A DNA stretch of 64,000 bases, taken from contig NZ_JBHTJO010000001.1 of the NCBI RefSeq assembly GCF_042676065.1, forward strand, positions 1,860,001-1,924,000. Reading direction: 5' to 3'. The first letter of the stretch is position 1, and each line of letters opens with the position of its first letter. The notes under the pieces were generated by a model. That model saw nothing but the letters and a program-made list of their open reading frames with translations, did no database searches and had not been told where the DNA came from. Source of the DNA: Methyloligella solikamskensis. Lineage in GTDB: Bacteria; Pseudomonadota; Alphaproteobacteria; Rhizobiales; Methyloligellaceae. Both the position numbers and the translations under genes were made by a program. Shown piece after piece: positions 26,860 to 36,266 of the stretch.

Positions 26860-28374
26860 TTACGGGGCGAAAGCGAAGCGGACATCGCCGGCGGCGGCGA
26901 TGGCGTTCTGATACTGGTTCATGAGTTCCGTCACGGAGACGCTGGTTACATCCATGATGGGCGCCGGATAGAAGCCGAACAGGATGGTGAGGATGATCAG
27001 CGGCGTCATGATCGCGATCTCCCGCCAGCTCATATCCTCGATCAGCTTCAGGTTGGGCTTCTCGAGCTTGCCGAACACCACAGCGCGATAGAGGAACAGC
27101 GCGTAGCAGGCTGAGAAGATGATTCCGCTCGTGGCGAAGACGGCGACCCAGGTGTTCACCTGGAAGGAGCCCAAGAGCGTCAGGAATTCGCCCACGAAGC
27201 CCGACGTGCCGGGCAGGCCGACATTGGCCATGGTGAAGACCATGAAGCAGAAGGCGTAGATCGGCATGCGCGCGACCAGCCCGCCATAGGCGGCAATCTC
27301 GCGGGTGTGCATGCGGTCGTAGACCACGCCGACGCACAGGAACAGCGCGGCGGAGACGATGCCGTGGGAGATCATCTGGAAGATGCCGCCCTGGAGCCCC
27401 TGCATGGTGACCGTGAAGATGCCCATGGTCACGAAACCCATATGGGCGACGGACGAATAGGCGATCAGCTTCTTCATGTCCTGCTGGGCCAGAGCCACGA
27501 GCGAGGTGTAGATGATCGCCACCACGGAGAGCACGAAGATCAGCGGCGCGAACTCGGCCGAGGCAAGCGGGAACATGGGCAGCGAGAAGCGCAGGAAGCC
27601 GTAGCCGCCCATCTTCAACAGAATGCCGGCCAGGATGACGGAGCCCGCGGTCGGCGCCTCTACATGGGCGTCGGGCAGCCAGGTATGGACTGGCCACATG
27701 GGCATCTTGACCGCGAACGAGGCCAGGAACGCAAACCATAGCCAGGCCTGCATGGAGGCCGGGAAGTCGTATTGGAGCAGCGTCGGGATATCCATGGTCC
27801 CGGCTTCCCAATACATGGCCATGATGGCGAGCAGCATGAGCAGCGAGCCGGCCAGCGTGTAGAGGAAGAACTTGAAGCTCGCATAGACGCGGCGCGGACC
27901 GCCCCAGATGCCGATGATCAGGAACATCGGGATCAGGCCGCCTTCGAAGAAGATGTAGAAGAGCACCAGATCCAGCGCGCCGAACACGCCGATCATCAGC
28001 GTCTCCAGCACCAGGAAGGCGATCATGTATTCCTTCACCCGGGTCTTCACCGACAGCCAGCTCGCCAGGATGCAGAGCGGCATCAGGAAGGTGGTGAGGA
28101 TGATGAACAGCATGGAGATGCCGTCCACGCCCATGTGGAAGTTGATGGGCCCGAGCCATTCGCGATGCTCGACGAACTGGAAGTCCGCGGTGGTAGGATC
28201 GAAATCCCGCCAGATCAGCAGCGAGATGACGAAGGTGATCAGGGTCGTCCACAGCGCGATCCAGCGCGCATTGCGGGCGGCGCTCTCGTCGTCGGAGCGG
28301 AGCAGCCCGATCAGCAGCGCGCCGAGGACCGGCAGGAAGGTGACCGTGGAGAGAATGGGCCAGCTATAGCTCAT
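26860..28374 (-). CDS. nuoM: NADH-quinone oxidoreductase subunit M
   Basis: Proton-pumping antiporter-like subunit of complex I. It has 504 residues from the ATG at 28374 (MSYSWPILST); an in-frame ATG far upstream lies in nuoL and gives no similarity. Conserved features are the glutamate in VLFYIFFEGGLIPMFLIIG, the PTAGSVILAG stretch, and the lysine in KKLIAYSSVAHMGF. Its start overlaps the nuoL stop by 4 bases. Confidence 0.96.
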   Translation of the reverse strand: MSYSWPILSTVTFLPVLGALLIGLLRSDDESAARNARWIALWTTLITFVISLLIWRDFDPTTADFQFVEHREWLGPINFHMGVDGISMLFIILTTFLMPLCILASWLSVKTRVKEYMIAFLVLETLMIGVFGALDLVLFYIFFEGGLIPMFLIIGIWGGPRRVYASFKFFLYTLAGSLLMLLAIMAMYWEAGTMDIPTLLQYDFPASMQAWLWFAFLASFAVKMPMWPVHTWLPDAHVEAPTAGSVILAGILLKMGGYGFLRFSLPMFPLASAEFAPLIFVLSVVAIIYTSLVALAQQDMKKLIAYSSVAHMGFVTMGIFTVTMQGLQGGIFQMISHGIVSAALFLCVGVVYDRMHTREIAAYGGLVARMPIYAFCFMVFTMANVGLPGTSGFVGEFLTLLGSFQVNTWVAVFATSGIIFSACYALFLYRAVVFGKLEKPNLKLIEDMSWREIAIMTPLIILTILFGFYPAPIMDVTSVSVTELMNQYQNAIAAAGDVRFAFAP

Positions 28375-30296
28375 CGCTGCAGCCCTCCCCCGGTGAACAT
28401 GAAGTATGTGATGAGAAGCGCCACCCCAATCAGCATGATGAAGGCGTAGTGGTAGATGTATCCGGTCTGGATGCGAACCACGCGGTTGGTGATGTCGACC
28501 ACGCGGGCCGAGATCCCGTCCGGGCCCAGCCCGTCGATGATCTTGCGGTCGCCCACCTGCCACAGGGTGTGGGCGAGCCATTTCGCCGGCCGGACGAAGA
28601 TCCGGTCATACAGCGCATCGAAATACCAGGCGTTGAGCAGGAACTGGTAGGCGCCGCGGAAGCGCTTGGAGAGGCCGAACGGGATCAGCGGCTTCACCAT
28701 GTAGAAGTACCAGGCGAGAGCCAGACCGCCGAGCATCATGATGGTCGGCAGAAGGAAGATCAGCCAGGACACTTCGTGGTGCTCCGCCTCGTGGGTGACG
28801 ATGGAGCCGCGCCAGAAGCTGGTCGCATCATGGCCGATGAAGTCGTGCATGAAATAGGCGCCGGCCCAGAGCGAGCCGATGGCCAGCACGCCGAGCGGTA
28901 CGGCCATCACCCAGGGCGCGTCATGGGCATGATCGTAGACGTCCGCCTTCGCGCGGGTCTTGCCCTCGAAGGTCATGAACATCAGCCGCCAGGTGTAGAA
29001 GGAGGTGAGCGCCGCCGCGCCAAGCGTCATCACCCAGCCATACATGGCAATCGCCCCGTGGCCCGCCCAGGCGCCCTCGATGATGGCGTCCTTTGAGACG
29101 TAGCCGGAGGTGAAGGGGAAGCCGGTGAGCGCCAAGCTGCCGATCAGCATGGTGGCCCAGACGAACGGCATCTTCTTCCGCAAACCGCCCATGCGGCGCA
29201 TGTCCTGCTCGTCATGCATGGCGTGGATGACCGCGCCGGCGCACAGGAACAGCAGCGCCTTGAAGAAGGCGTGGGTGAAGAGGTGGAAGACGCCCTGATC
29301 GAAATTGCCCAAGCCCAGCGCGGTGAACATGTAGCCCAGCTGGGAGCAGGTCGAATAGGCGATCACCCGTTTGATGTCGGGCTGCACGAGGGCGATCGTC
29401 GCGGCGAAGAAGGCGGTCGTCGCGCCGATGAAGGTCACGAAATCGAGCGCGAACTGGGACTGCTCGAAGAGCGGCGACAGCCGCGCCACCATGAACACGC
29501 CCGCGGTCACCATGGTTGCCGCATGGATCAGGGCGGAGACCGGGGTCGGGCCCTCCATGGCGTCGGGCAGCCAGGTGTGGAGCAGGAACTGGGCCGACTT
29601 GCCCATGGCGCCCATGAACAACAGCATGCAGATCAGGGTCAGGGTGTCGATCTGCATTCCTAAGAACGGGAATGTCGTGCCGGCCTGATCCGGCGCGGAG
29701 GCGAAGATCGGGTCGTACTGGATCGTGCCGAAAACGGTGAAGGTAGCGAAGATGCCAAGCGCGAAGCCGAAATCGCCGACGCGGTTCACCACGAAAGCCT
29801 TGATGGCGGCGGCGCAGGCGGACGGCTTTTCGTACCAAAAGCCGATCAGCAGGTATGAGGCGAGGCCTACGCCCTCCCAGCCGAAGAAGAGCTGGAGCAG
29901 ATTGTCCGACGTCACCAGGGCCAGCATGGCGAAGGTGAACAGGGACAGATAGGCGAAGAACCGCTCCTTGTGGGGATCGTGGTCCATGTAGCCCACGGAA
30001 TAGAGGTGCACGAGCGCGGAGACCGTGTTCACCACCACCAGCATGACAGCGGTGAGCGTATCGACCCGGATGGCCCAGGCGGCGGAGAGATCGCCGGACT
30101 GGATCCACTCGAACAGCTCGATGCGGATGTCCTGACCCTGGACGGTGACCTCGTAGAACGCCACCCAGGAGAGCACCGCCGTCACCATCATCAGGGTGAT
30201 GGTCACCACCTCGCAGGCGCGATAGCCCGCCAGGCGTCCAAAGAACCCGGCAAACAGCGCACCGATCAGCGGCAGGAATAGGATCGCCTCGTACAT
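28371..30296 (-). CDS. nuoL: NADH-quinone oxidoreductase subunit L
   Basis: Distal proton-pumping subunit of complex I with the long lateral helix. The 641 residues show the antiporter signatures LFFGWEGVGLASYLLIGFWY and PDAMEGPTPVSALIHAATMV and the lysine in IKRVIAYSTCSQLGYM. The C-terminal part (about 540-641) contains the transverse helix and last membrane segment. It lies 16 bases after nuoK and overlaps nuoM. Confidence 0.97.
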   Translation of the reverse strand: MYEAILFLPLIGALFAGFFGRLAGYRACEVVTITLMMVTAVLSWVAFYEVTVQGQDIRIELFEWIQSGDLSAAWAIRVDTLTAVMLVVVNTVSALVHLYSVGYMDHDPHKERFFAYLSLFTFAMLALVTSDNLLQLFFGWEGVGLASYLLIGFWYEKPSACAAAIKAFVVNRVGDFGFALGIFATFTVFGTIQYDPIFASAPDQAGTTFPFLGMQIDTLTLICMLLFMGAMGKSAQFLLHTWLPDAMEGPTPVSALIHAATMVTAGVFMVARLSPLFEQSQFALDFVTFIGATTAFFAATIALVQPDIKRVIAYSTCSQLGYMFTALGLGNFDQGVFHLFTHAFFKALLFLCAGAVIHAMHDEQDMRRMGGLRKKMPFVWATMLIGSLALTGFPFTSGYVSKDAIIEGAWAGHGAIAMYGWVMTLGAAALTSFYTWRLMFMTFEGKTRAKADVYDHAHDAPWVMAVPLGVLAIGSLWAGAYFMHDFIGHDATSFWRGSIVTHEAEHHEVSWLIFLLPTIMMLGGLALAWYFYMVKPLIPFGLSKRFRGAYQFLLNAWYFDALYDRIFVRPAKWLAHTLWQVGDRKIIDGLGPDGISARVVDITNRVVRIQTGYIYHYAFIMLIGVALLITYFMFTGGGLQR

Positions 30297-30312
30297 AGTC
30301 GCGTCTTTCCCC

Positions 30313-30621
30313 CTACCCCTTCATCACGTTGACGCTGGCCACGTCGATGGTGCCGCGGTTGCGGAAATAGACCACGAGGATGGCGAGGCCGATGGCCGCT
30401 TCCGCCGCCGCCACGGTCAGCACGATGAGTGCGAAGACCTGGCCGATCAGGTTGCCCTGGAAGGCGGAGAACGCGACGAGATTGATGTTCACCGCAAGCA
30501 GGATGAGCTCGATGGACATCAGAATGACGATGACGTTCTTCCGGTTCAGGAAGATGCCGAAGATCCCCAGCGTGAACAGGATCGCCGCGACGGTCAGATA
30601 ATGGGACAGGCCGATGGTCAT
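30313..30621 (-). CDS. nuoK: NADH-quinone oxidoreductase subunit K
   Basis: Small membrane subunit of complex I, homologous to MrpC of antiporters. The 102 residues form three transmembrane helices. The two conserved membrane glutamates lie in MSIELILLAVN and VLTVAAAEAAIGLAI. Its start overlaps the nuoJ stop by 4 bases. Length and motifs are standard. Confidence 0.97.
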   Translation of the reverse strand: MTIGLSHYLTVAAILFTLGIFGIFLNRKNVIVILMSIELILLAVNINLVAFSAFQGNLIGQVFALIVLTVAAAEAAIGLAILVVYFRNRGTIDVASVNVMKG

Positions 30622-31223
30622 TGGGACAGCCCCTTTCTGGACGGCACGCTGACGACCTCGACGGTCTTCTTCGGGTCGCGGGCGATCTGTTCCGAGGGCA
30701 CCTGACGGCGCACATTCTCGCGGTGATGCAAGGTCAGCACGATGGCGCCGATCATGGCCACCAGCAGGATCAGGGACGCGGCCTCGAACAGATAGACGTA
30801 GTCCGTATAGAGCACCTGCCCGAGCGCAAGGGTGTTGCTGGTGCCTTCGACCACTGTCGGGCCTGAAACGATATCAGGGGCGGTGAACAGAGCGGTGATA
30901 ACGAAGACGAGCTCGAGCAGGACGATGATGCCGACCGTTGCCCCGATGGGCAGATAGCGCAGGAAGCCGGCGCGAAGCTCAGCGAAATCCACATCCAGCA
31001 TCATCACCACGAAGAGGAAGAGCACCATGACCGCGCCGACATAGACGACGATCAGCATCATACCGAGGAACTCCGCGCCGAGCAGCACGAAGAGCCCCGC
31101 CGCGTTGAGGAAGGCGAGGATCAGGAACAGCACGGCATGGACCGGATTCCGGCTGGCGATCACCATGAAGCCGGAGCCGACCAGGACGGCTGCGAACAGA
31201 TAGAAGAAAAGGCTCGCGATCAT
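30618..31223 (-). CDS. nuoJ: NADH-quinone oxidoreductase subunit J
   Basis: Membrane subunit of complex I near the quinone channel and E-channel. The 201 residues have five predicted transmembrane helices, including the conserved segment GMMLIVVYVGAVMVLFLFVVMM with the pi-bulge tyrosine and glycine. A soluble C-terminal tail (about 165-201) is charged. It follows nuoI by 96 bases, one of the larger spacers of the operon. Confidence 0.96.
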   Translation of the reverse strand: MIASLFFYLFAAVLVGSGFMVIASRNPVHAVLFLILAFLNAAGLFVLLGAEFLGMMLIVVYVGAVMVLFLFVVMMLDVDFAELRAGFLRYLPIGATVGIIVLLELVFVITALFTAPDIVSGPTVVEGTSNTLALGQVLYTDYVYLFEAASLILLVAMIGAIVLTLHHRENVRRQVPSEQIARDPKKTVEVVSVPSRKGLSQ

Positions 31224-31319
31224 GATCTGACGCTGATTCCCTTTGGGCTTTCCGCCGCCTCTTTCACGAGGCTTGTATAGTCAGAAGCCCGCACTCGATC
31301 CCCCTAAAATCTTCTGCGC

Positions 31320-31811
31320 CTATCTGTAAGGCGCATCCAGCGAAATATTCTGCGCGATCTCGCGCTCCCAGCGGTCGCCATTGGCGAGCAGCCGGGCCTT
31401 GTCGTAGTAGAGCTCCTCGCGCGTCTCGGTGGCGAACTCGAAATTCGGCCCCTCGACGATGGCGTCGACCGGGCATGCCTCCTGGCAGAAGCCGCAATAG
31501 ATGCATTTCACCATGTCGATGTCGTAGCGGGTGGTCCGCCGCGTGCCGTCATTGCGTCGCGGCCCCGCCTCGATGGTGATGGCCTGGGCCGGGCAGATCG
31601 CCTCGCAGAGCTTGCAGGCAATGCAGCGCTCCTCGCCGTTCGGATAGCGGCGGAGCGCATGCTCACCACGGAAGCGCGGACTGAGCGGCCCCTTCTCGAA
31701 GGGGTAGTTCAGGGTCGGCTTCGGCGAGACGAAGTATCTCATCGCCAGCCAGAAGGCCGAGACGAACTCCAGCAGGAGCAATGCCTTGGCGGATTGCATG
31801 AGCTGCTTCAT
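31320..31811 (-). CDS. nuoI: NADH-quinone oxidoreductase subunit I, two 4Fe-4S clusters
   Basis: Peripheral arm subunit carrying clusters N6a and N6b, which pass electrons from NuoG to NuoB. The 163 residues contain two CxxCxxCxxxCP motifs: CIACKLCEAICP and CIYCGFCQEACP. An N-terminal amphipathic helix contacts the membrane. It lies 25 bases after nuoH. Confidence 0.97.
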   Translation of the reverse strand: MKQLMQSAKALLLLEFVSAFWLAMRYFVSPKPTLNYPFEKGPLSPRFRGEHALRRYPNGEERCIACKLCEAICPAQAITIEAGPRRNDGTRRTTRYDIDMVKCIYCGFCQEACPVDAIVEGPNFEFATETREELYYDKARLLANGDRWEREIAQNISLDAPYR

Positions 31812-31836
31812 GAGCGGCCTCTCTTGATTTCAGACC

Positions 31837-32859
31837 TCATGCCCCACCCCCGAAGATTTTCAGGACCCCGGCGACGATGACCACCATGGCCAGGGAGAGC
31901 GGCAGGAAGACCTTCCAGCCGAGCCGCATGAGCTGGTCGTAGCGATAGCGCGGGACCATCGCCTTGACCATGGCAACCATGAAGAACAGGAAGCAGACCT
32001 TCAGGAGGAACCATACCACCCCCGGAATCCAGGTGAAGGGGGCGAAGGGAATGGGCGACAGCCAGCCGCCCAGGAACAGCACCGTGCCGAGACCCGCGAG
32101 CATGACGATGGCTACGTATTCGCCGAGCATGAAGAGCAGATACGGGGTGGAGGAGTATTCCACCATGAAGCCCGCCACGAGCTCCGATTCCGCTTCCAGC
32201 AGGTCGAAGGGCGGGCGGTTGGTCTCGGCGAGCGACGAGATGAAGAAGATCACGAACATCGGAAAGAGCGGCAGCCAGTACCAGCCCAGAGCGCCATAGG
32301 CCGTGTCCTGAGAGAGCACGATCTCCGACAGGTTGAGCGATCCGGCGCAAAGCAGCACAGTCACGATGACAAAGCCGATGGAAACCTCGTAGGAGACCAT
32401 CTGGGCGGCGGAGCGCAGCGCGGAGAGGAAGGCGTATTTGGAGTTGGACGCCCAGCCGGCGATCACCACGCCATAGACCTCCAGCGAGGCCACGGCGAAA
32501 ACGAACAGGATGCCGATATTGAGATCGGCGACCTCCCAGTTCTCCGCCACCGGGATTACCGCCCAGGCGGACAGCGCCAGACCCGCCGTCACCAGAGGCG
32601 CGAGCAGGAAGAGCACCTTGTTGGCGCCGGCCGGGATGACCGGCTCCTTGAAGACGAATTTCAAAAGGTCCGCGAAGGACTGCCAGAGCCCGAACGGGCC
32701 CACCACGTTGGGGCCGCGGCGCATCTGGACGGCCGCCCACACCTTCCGGTCGGCGTAGAGCAGGAAGGCGATGATCACCAGAAGGATGACGATCAGCGCA
32801 ACGCTCTGAGCCAGGATCAGGAAGAGCGGCCAGCCATAGTCGTTCCAGAGCTCAACCAT
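31837..32859 (-). CDS. nuoH: NADH-quinone oxidoreductase subunit H
   Basis: Membrane subunit that forms the quinone chamber together with NuoB and NuoD. The 340 residues have eight transmembrane helices and the conserved motifs RRGPNVVGPFGLWQ and ETNRPPFDLLEAESELVAGF. I start at the ATG at 32859, which overlaps the nuoG stop by 8 bases. An upstream ATG at 32892 would add 11 unconserved residues. Confidence 0.96.
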   Translation of the reverse strand: MVELWNDYGWPLFLILAQSVALIVILLVIIAFLLYADRKVWAAVQMRRGPNVVGPFGLWQSFADLLKFVFKEPVIPAGANKVLFLLAPLVTAGLALSAWAVIPVAENWEVADLNIGILFVFAVASLEVYGVVIAGWASNSKYAFLSALRSAAQMVSYEVSIGFVIVTVLLCAGSLNLSEIVLSQDTAYGALGWYWLPLFPMFVIFFISSLAETNRPPFDLLEAESELVAGFMVEYSSTPYLLFMLGEYVAIVMLAGLGTVLFLGGWLSPIPFAPFTWIPGVVWFLLKVCFLFFMVAMVKAMVPRYRYDQLMRLGWKVFLPLSLAMVVIVAGVLKIFGGGA

Positions 32860-34960
32860 CGGTGCCGGTGGCTCCTTCTTCGGCTTCCGCATGCAGGGCG
32901 CTCAGCTGCGCCATGATGGCGGAGGCCCGGGCAATCGGATTGGTCAGGTAGAAGTCGGCGATGGGGCTCTTGAAGCCGCCCTTGGAGACCTTGCCGTCGG
33001 TTTTGGCCAGATTGGCGAGCGCGGCCGGTTCCGCCGGAGAGATTGTGCCAAGCAGGGCCAGATGCGGGTGATCGGCGAACATCTTGGACCGGAGCTGGGA
33101 CAGGCTGTCATAGGGAAGCGTCTTGCCGAGGCGGGCGGAGAGCGCGCGGACGATCTTCCAGTCCTCACGTGCCTCGCCCGGCGGGAAGATGGCGCGGGCC
33201 GCGCTCTGGGGGCGGCCTTCGGTGTTCACGTAAAGGGCGTCTTTTTCCGTATAGGCGGCGCCGGGCAGGATGACGTCGGCGCGATGGGCGCCCCGGTCGC
33301 CGTGGCTGCCCTGATAGATCACGAAGGCATCACCCAGCCGGTCGACTTCAAGCTCGTCGGCGCCGAGCAGGTAGACGACATCCATGTCGCCCTTCTCGGC
33401 GGCGTTGAGGATTCCGTCGACATCCTTGCCGCCCTTGCCCGGCACGAAGTTCAGATCCAGCGCCCCGGTGCGGGCGGCCGCCGTGTGCAGCACGTTGAAG
33501 CCGTTCCAGTCCTTGCCCAGAGCGCCCATGGCCTTTGCAGCCTTGGCCGCCATGGCGAGAACGCCGGCGCCGTCGTTTCGGGCGAGCGCCCCCTGCCCCA
33601 CGATCACCATGGGCCGCTCGGCGCCTTCGATCGTTTTCAGGAACTCGTGAGACCCGTCGGCGATCTGGCTCAACGTGTCGGGCCCAGCGCCGAGATATTC
33701 GTACGGGTAATGGAGATCTGCCTCCTCGCCGATCACGCCAACTTTGAGGCTATGGGGATCGGCCCGGTAGCGTTTGCGGATACGGGCATTGAGAATGGCC
33801 GCTTCCAGGCGTGGATTGGTGCCTACCAGCAGGATCGCATCCGCCTCGTCGATGCCGGCGATGCCGGAATTGAAGAGATAGCTGGAGCGTCCGAGTGCGG
33901 GATCGAGCTTGGCGCCATCCTGGCGGCAATCGGTATTGGGCGAGCCGAGGGCCTCGGCCAGCTCCTTCAGAGCGTAGGTCTCTTCCAAAGCGGCGAGATC
34001 GCCGACGATGGCGCCGAAGCGCTTGCCGTCCAGCCCGTCGAGCTTGTCGGCGATCGCCTTAAAAGCCTCGTCCCAGGTGGCCGGGCGGAGCTTTCCGTTC
34101 TCTCGAATGTAAGGCCGGTCGAGACGCTGCGTCCGCAACCCGTCCCAGACATGGCGGGTCTTGTCGGTGATCCATTCCTCGTTCACTGCATCGAACACGC
34201 ACGGCAGGATTCGCAGGACTTCGCGGTCGCGGGAATCGACCCGAATGGCGGAACCGACGGCATCCATGACGTCCACGGAGTCCACCTTGGAGAGTTCCCA
34301 GGGGCGCGAGACGAAGGCGTAGGGCTTTGAGGTTAGCGCGCCCACGGGACACAGATCGACCACGTTGCCGGACAGCTCCGACATCATGCCGTGCTCCAGG
34401 TAGGTGGTGATCTCCATGTCCTCGCCGCGGCCGATGGCGCCGAGCTCCTCGACGCCGGCCACCTCGGTCATGAAGCGGACGCAGCGGGTGCAATGGATGC
34501 ACCGGGTCATATGGGTGCCGATCAGCGGCCCGAGATACTTGCCCTCCACGGCGCGCTTGTTGTCGGCGAAGCGGCTGCCATCGAAACCGTAGGCCATGGC
34601 CTGATCCTGGAGATCGCATTCGCCGCCCTGATCGCAGATCGGGCAATCGAGGGGATGGTTGACCAGCAGGAATTCCATTACGCCTTCGCGGGCGTGTTTC
34701 ACCATCTCGTTGTCGGTGTAGATGGTGGGTGGTGTGCCGTCGCGGCCCGGGCGCAGGTCGTTCACGCCCATGGCGCAGGACGCCACCGGCTTCGGCATGC
34801 CCTCGACCTGGACGAGGCACATGCGGCAATTGCCGGCGATGGAGAGCCGCTCGTGATAGCAGAAGCGCGGGATCTCGACGCCGGCCAGCTCGCAGGCCTG
34901 GATCAGGGTGATGCCGTCGGGGACTTCGACTTCGGCGTCGTTGATGATCAGCTTAGGCAT
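32852..34960 (-). CDS. nuoG: NADH-quinone oxidoreductase subunit G
   Basis: Large iron-sulfur subunit of the NADH module. The 702 residues include a 2Fe-2S ferredoxin-like domain (CYHERLSIAGNCRMC, residues about 34-48). The 4Fe-4S site with a histidine ligand, HPLDCPICDQGGEC, is next, then CIHCTRC, then a molybdopterin-oxidoreductase-like domain (about 215-690) without known catalytic metal in this family. It lies 4 bases after nuoF and overlaps nuoH. Confidence 0.97.
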   Translation of the reverse strand: MPKLIINDAEVEVPDGITLIQACELAGVEIPRFCYHERLSIAGNCRMCLVQVEGMPKPVASCAMGVNDLRPGRDGTPPTIYTDNEMVKHAREGVMEFLLVNHPLDCPICDQGGECDLQDQAMAYGFDGSRFADNKRAVEGKYLGPLIGTHMTRCIHCTRCVRFMTEVAGVEELGAIGRGEDMEITTYLEHGMMSELSGNVVDLCPVGALTSKPYAFVSRPWELSKVDSVDVMDAVGSAIRVDSRDREVLRILPCVFDAVNEEWITDKTRHVWDGLRTQRLDRPYIRENGKLRPATWDEAFKAIADKLDGLDGKRFGAIVGDLAALEETYALKELAEALGSPNTDCRQDGAKLDPALGRSSYLFNSGIAGIDEADAILLVGTNPRLEAAILNARIRKRYRADPHSLKVGVIGEEADLHYPYEYLGAGPDTLSQIADGSHEFLKTIEGAERPMVIVGQGALARNDGAGVLAMAAKAAKAMGALGKDWNGFNVLHTAAARTGALDLNFVPGKGGKDVDGILNAAEKGDMDVVYLLGADELEVDRLGDAFVIYQGSHGDRGAHRADVILPGAAYTEKDALYVNTEGRPQSAARAIFPPGEAREDWKIVRALSARLGKTLPYDSLSQLRSKMFADHPHLALLGTISPAEPAALANLAKTDGKVSKGGFKSPIADFYLTNPIARASAIMAQLSALHAEAEEGATGTDG

Positions 34961-34964
34961 GGGC

Positions 34965-36266
34965 TCACTCCGCCGCGACCGGCACGGAGGCCGGAATGGG
35001 TTTGGCCGCGTATTGGTCGATGCGCTCCTCGATCACGTGGCGGAAATTGCGGATGAGACCCTGGACCGGCCAGGCCGCCGCGTCGCCCAGCGCGCAGATG
35101 GTGTGACCCTCGACCTGCTTGGAGACGTCGAACAGCATGTCGATCTCGCGTTTCTCCGCCTTGCCTTCGGCCATGCGCTCCAGTACGCGCCACATCCAAC
35201 CCGTGCCTTCCCGGCACGGCGTGCACTGGCCGCAGGATTCGTGCTTGTAGAAGTAAGAGATGCGCGCGATGGCCCGGACGATGTCCGTGGACTTGTCCAT
35301 GACGATGACCGCCGCGGTTCCGAGGCCCGTCTGAAGGTCCTTCAGGGTGTCGAAATCCATGTCGAGATCGTTGCACTGGTCGGCCGGCAGGCAGGGCACG
35401 GACGAGCCGCCGGGAATTACCGCCAGCAGATTGTCCCAACCGCCGCGCACGCCGCCGCAATGGCGATCGATCAGCTCGCGAAGCGGGATGCCCATCTCCT
35501 CCTCGACCACGCAGGGCTCGTTCACGTGGCCTGAGATGGCGAAGAGCTTGGTGCCTGTGTTGTTGGGCTTGCCGAGACCAGCGAACCAGGCGGCCCCCCG
35601 GCGCATGATGTCCGGCACGGCGGCGATGGATTCCACGTTGTTGACGGTGGTCGGCGCCCCGTAGAGGCCGACATTGGCCGGGAACGGCGGCTTCAGCCGC
35701 GGCATGCCCTTCTTGCCCTCGAGGCTTTCCAGAAGGGCCGTCTCCTCCCCGCAGATATAGGCGCCGGCGCCGTGATGCAGGTAGAGATCGAAATCCCAGC
35801 CGTTCTTGTTGCCCTTGCCGATGAGGTTGGCTTCGTAGGCCTGGTCGATGGCTGCCTGGAGCCGCTCGCGCTCGCGGATGAATTCGCCACGGATGTAGAT
35901 GTAGCAAGCATGGGCCCGCATGGCGAAGGAGGCGATCAGCGCGCCTTCGATCAGGAGATGCGGATCGTGACGCATGATCTCCCGGTCCTTGCAGGTGCCG
36001 GGCTCGGATTCGTCGGCATTGATGACGAGGTAGTTCGGGCGGCCGTCGGACTCCTTCGGCATGAAGGACCATTTGAGGCCGGTCGGGAAGCCCGCGCCGC
36101 CGCGGCCGCGCAAGCCCGACGCCTTCACCTCTTCGATCACGTCCTCATGGCCGCGAGCCAGGATCTCCTTGGTCCCGTCCCAAGCGCCCCGGGCCATGGC
36201 CCCTTTCAGCCCCCAATCGTGGAGGCCGTAGAGGTTGGTGAACATGCGGTCCTTATCGGCAAGCAC
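34965..36266 (-). CDS. nuoF: NADH-quinone oxidoreductase subunit F
   Basis: NADH-oxidising subunit with FMN and cluster N3. The 433 residues show the nucleotide and FMN-binding motifs GLRGRGGAGFPTG (about residues 50-62), GAGAYICGEETALLES and the cluster motif ESCGQCTPCREG with a distal cysteine in HTICALGDAAAWP. It overlaps nuoE by one base. Confidence 0.98.
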   Translation of the reverse strand: MLADKDRMFTNLYGLHDWGLKGAMARGAWDGTKEILARGHEDVIEEVKASGLRGRGGAGFPTGLKWSFMPKESDGRPNYLVINADESEPGTCKDREIMRHDPHLLIEGALIASFAMRAHACYIYIRGEFIRERERLQAAIDQAYEANLIGKGNKNGWDFDLYLHHGAGAYICGEETALLESLEGKKGMPRLKPPFPANVGLYGAPTTVNNVESIAAVPDIMRRGAAWFAGLGKPNNTGTKLFAISGHVNEPCVVEEEMGIPLRELIDRHCGGVRGGWDNLLAVIPGGSSVPCLPADQCNDLDMDFDTLKDLQTGLGTAAVIVMDKSTDIVRAIARISYFYKHESCGQCTPCREGTGWMWRVLERMAEGKAEKREIDMLFDVSKQVEGHTICALGDAAAWPVQGLIRNFRHVIEERIDQYAAKPIPASVPVAAE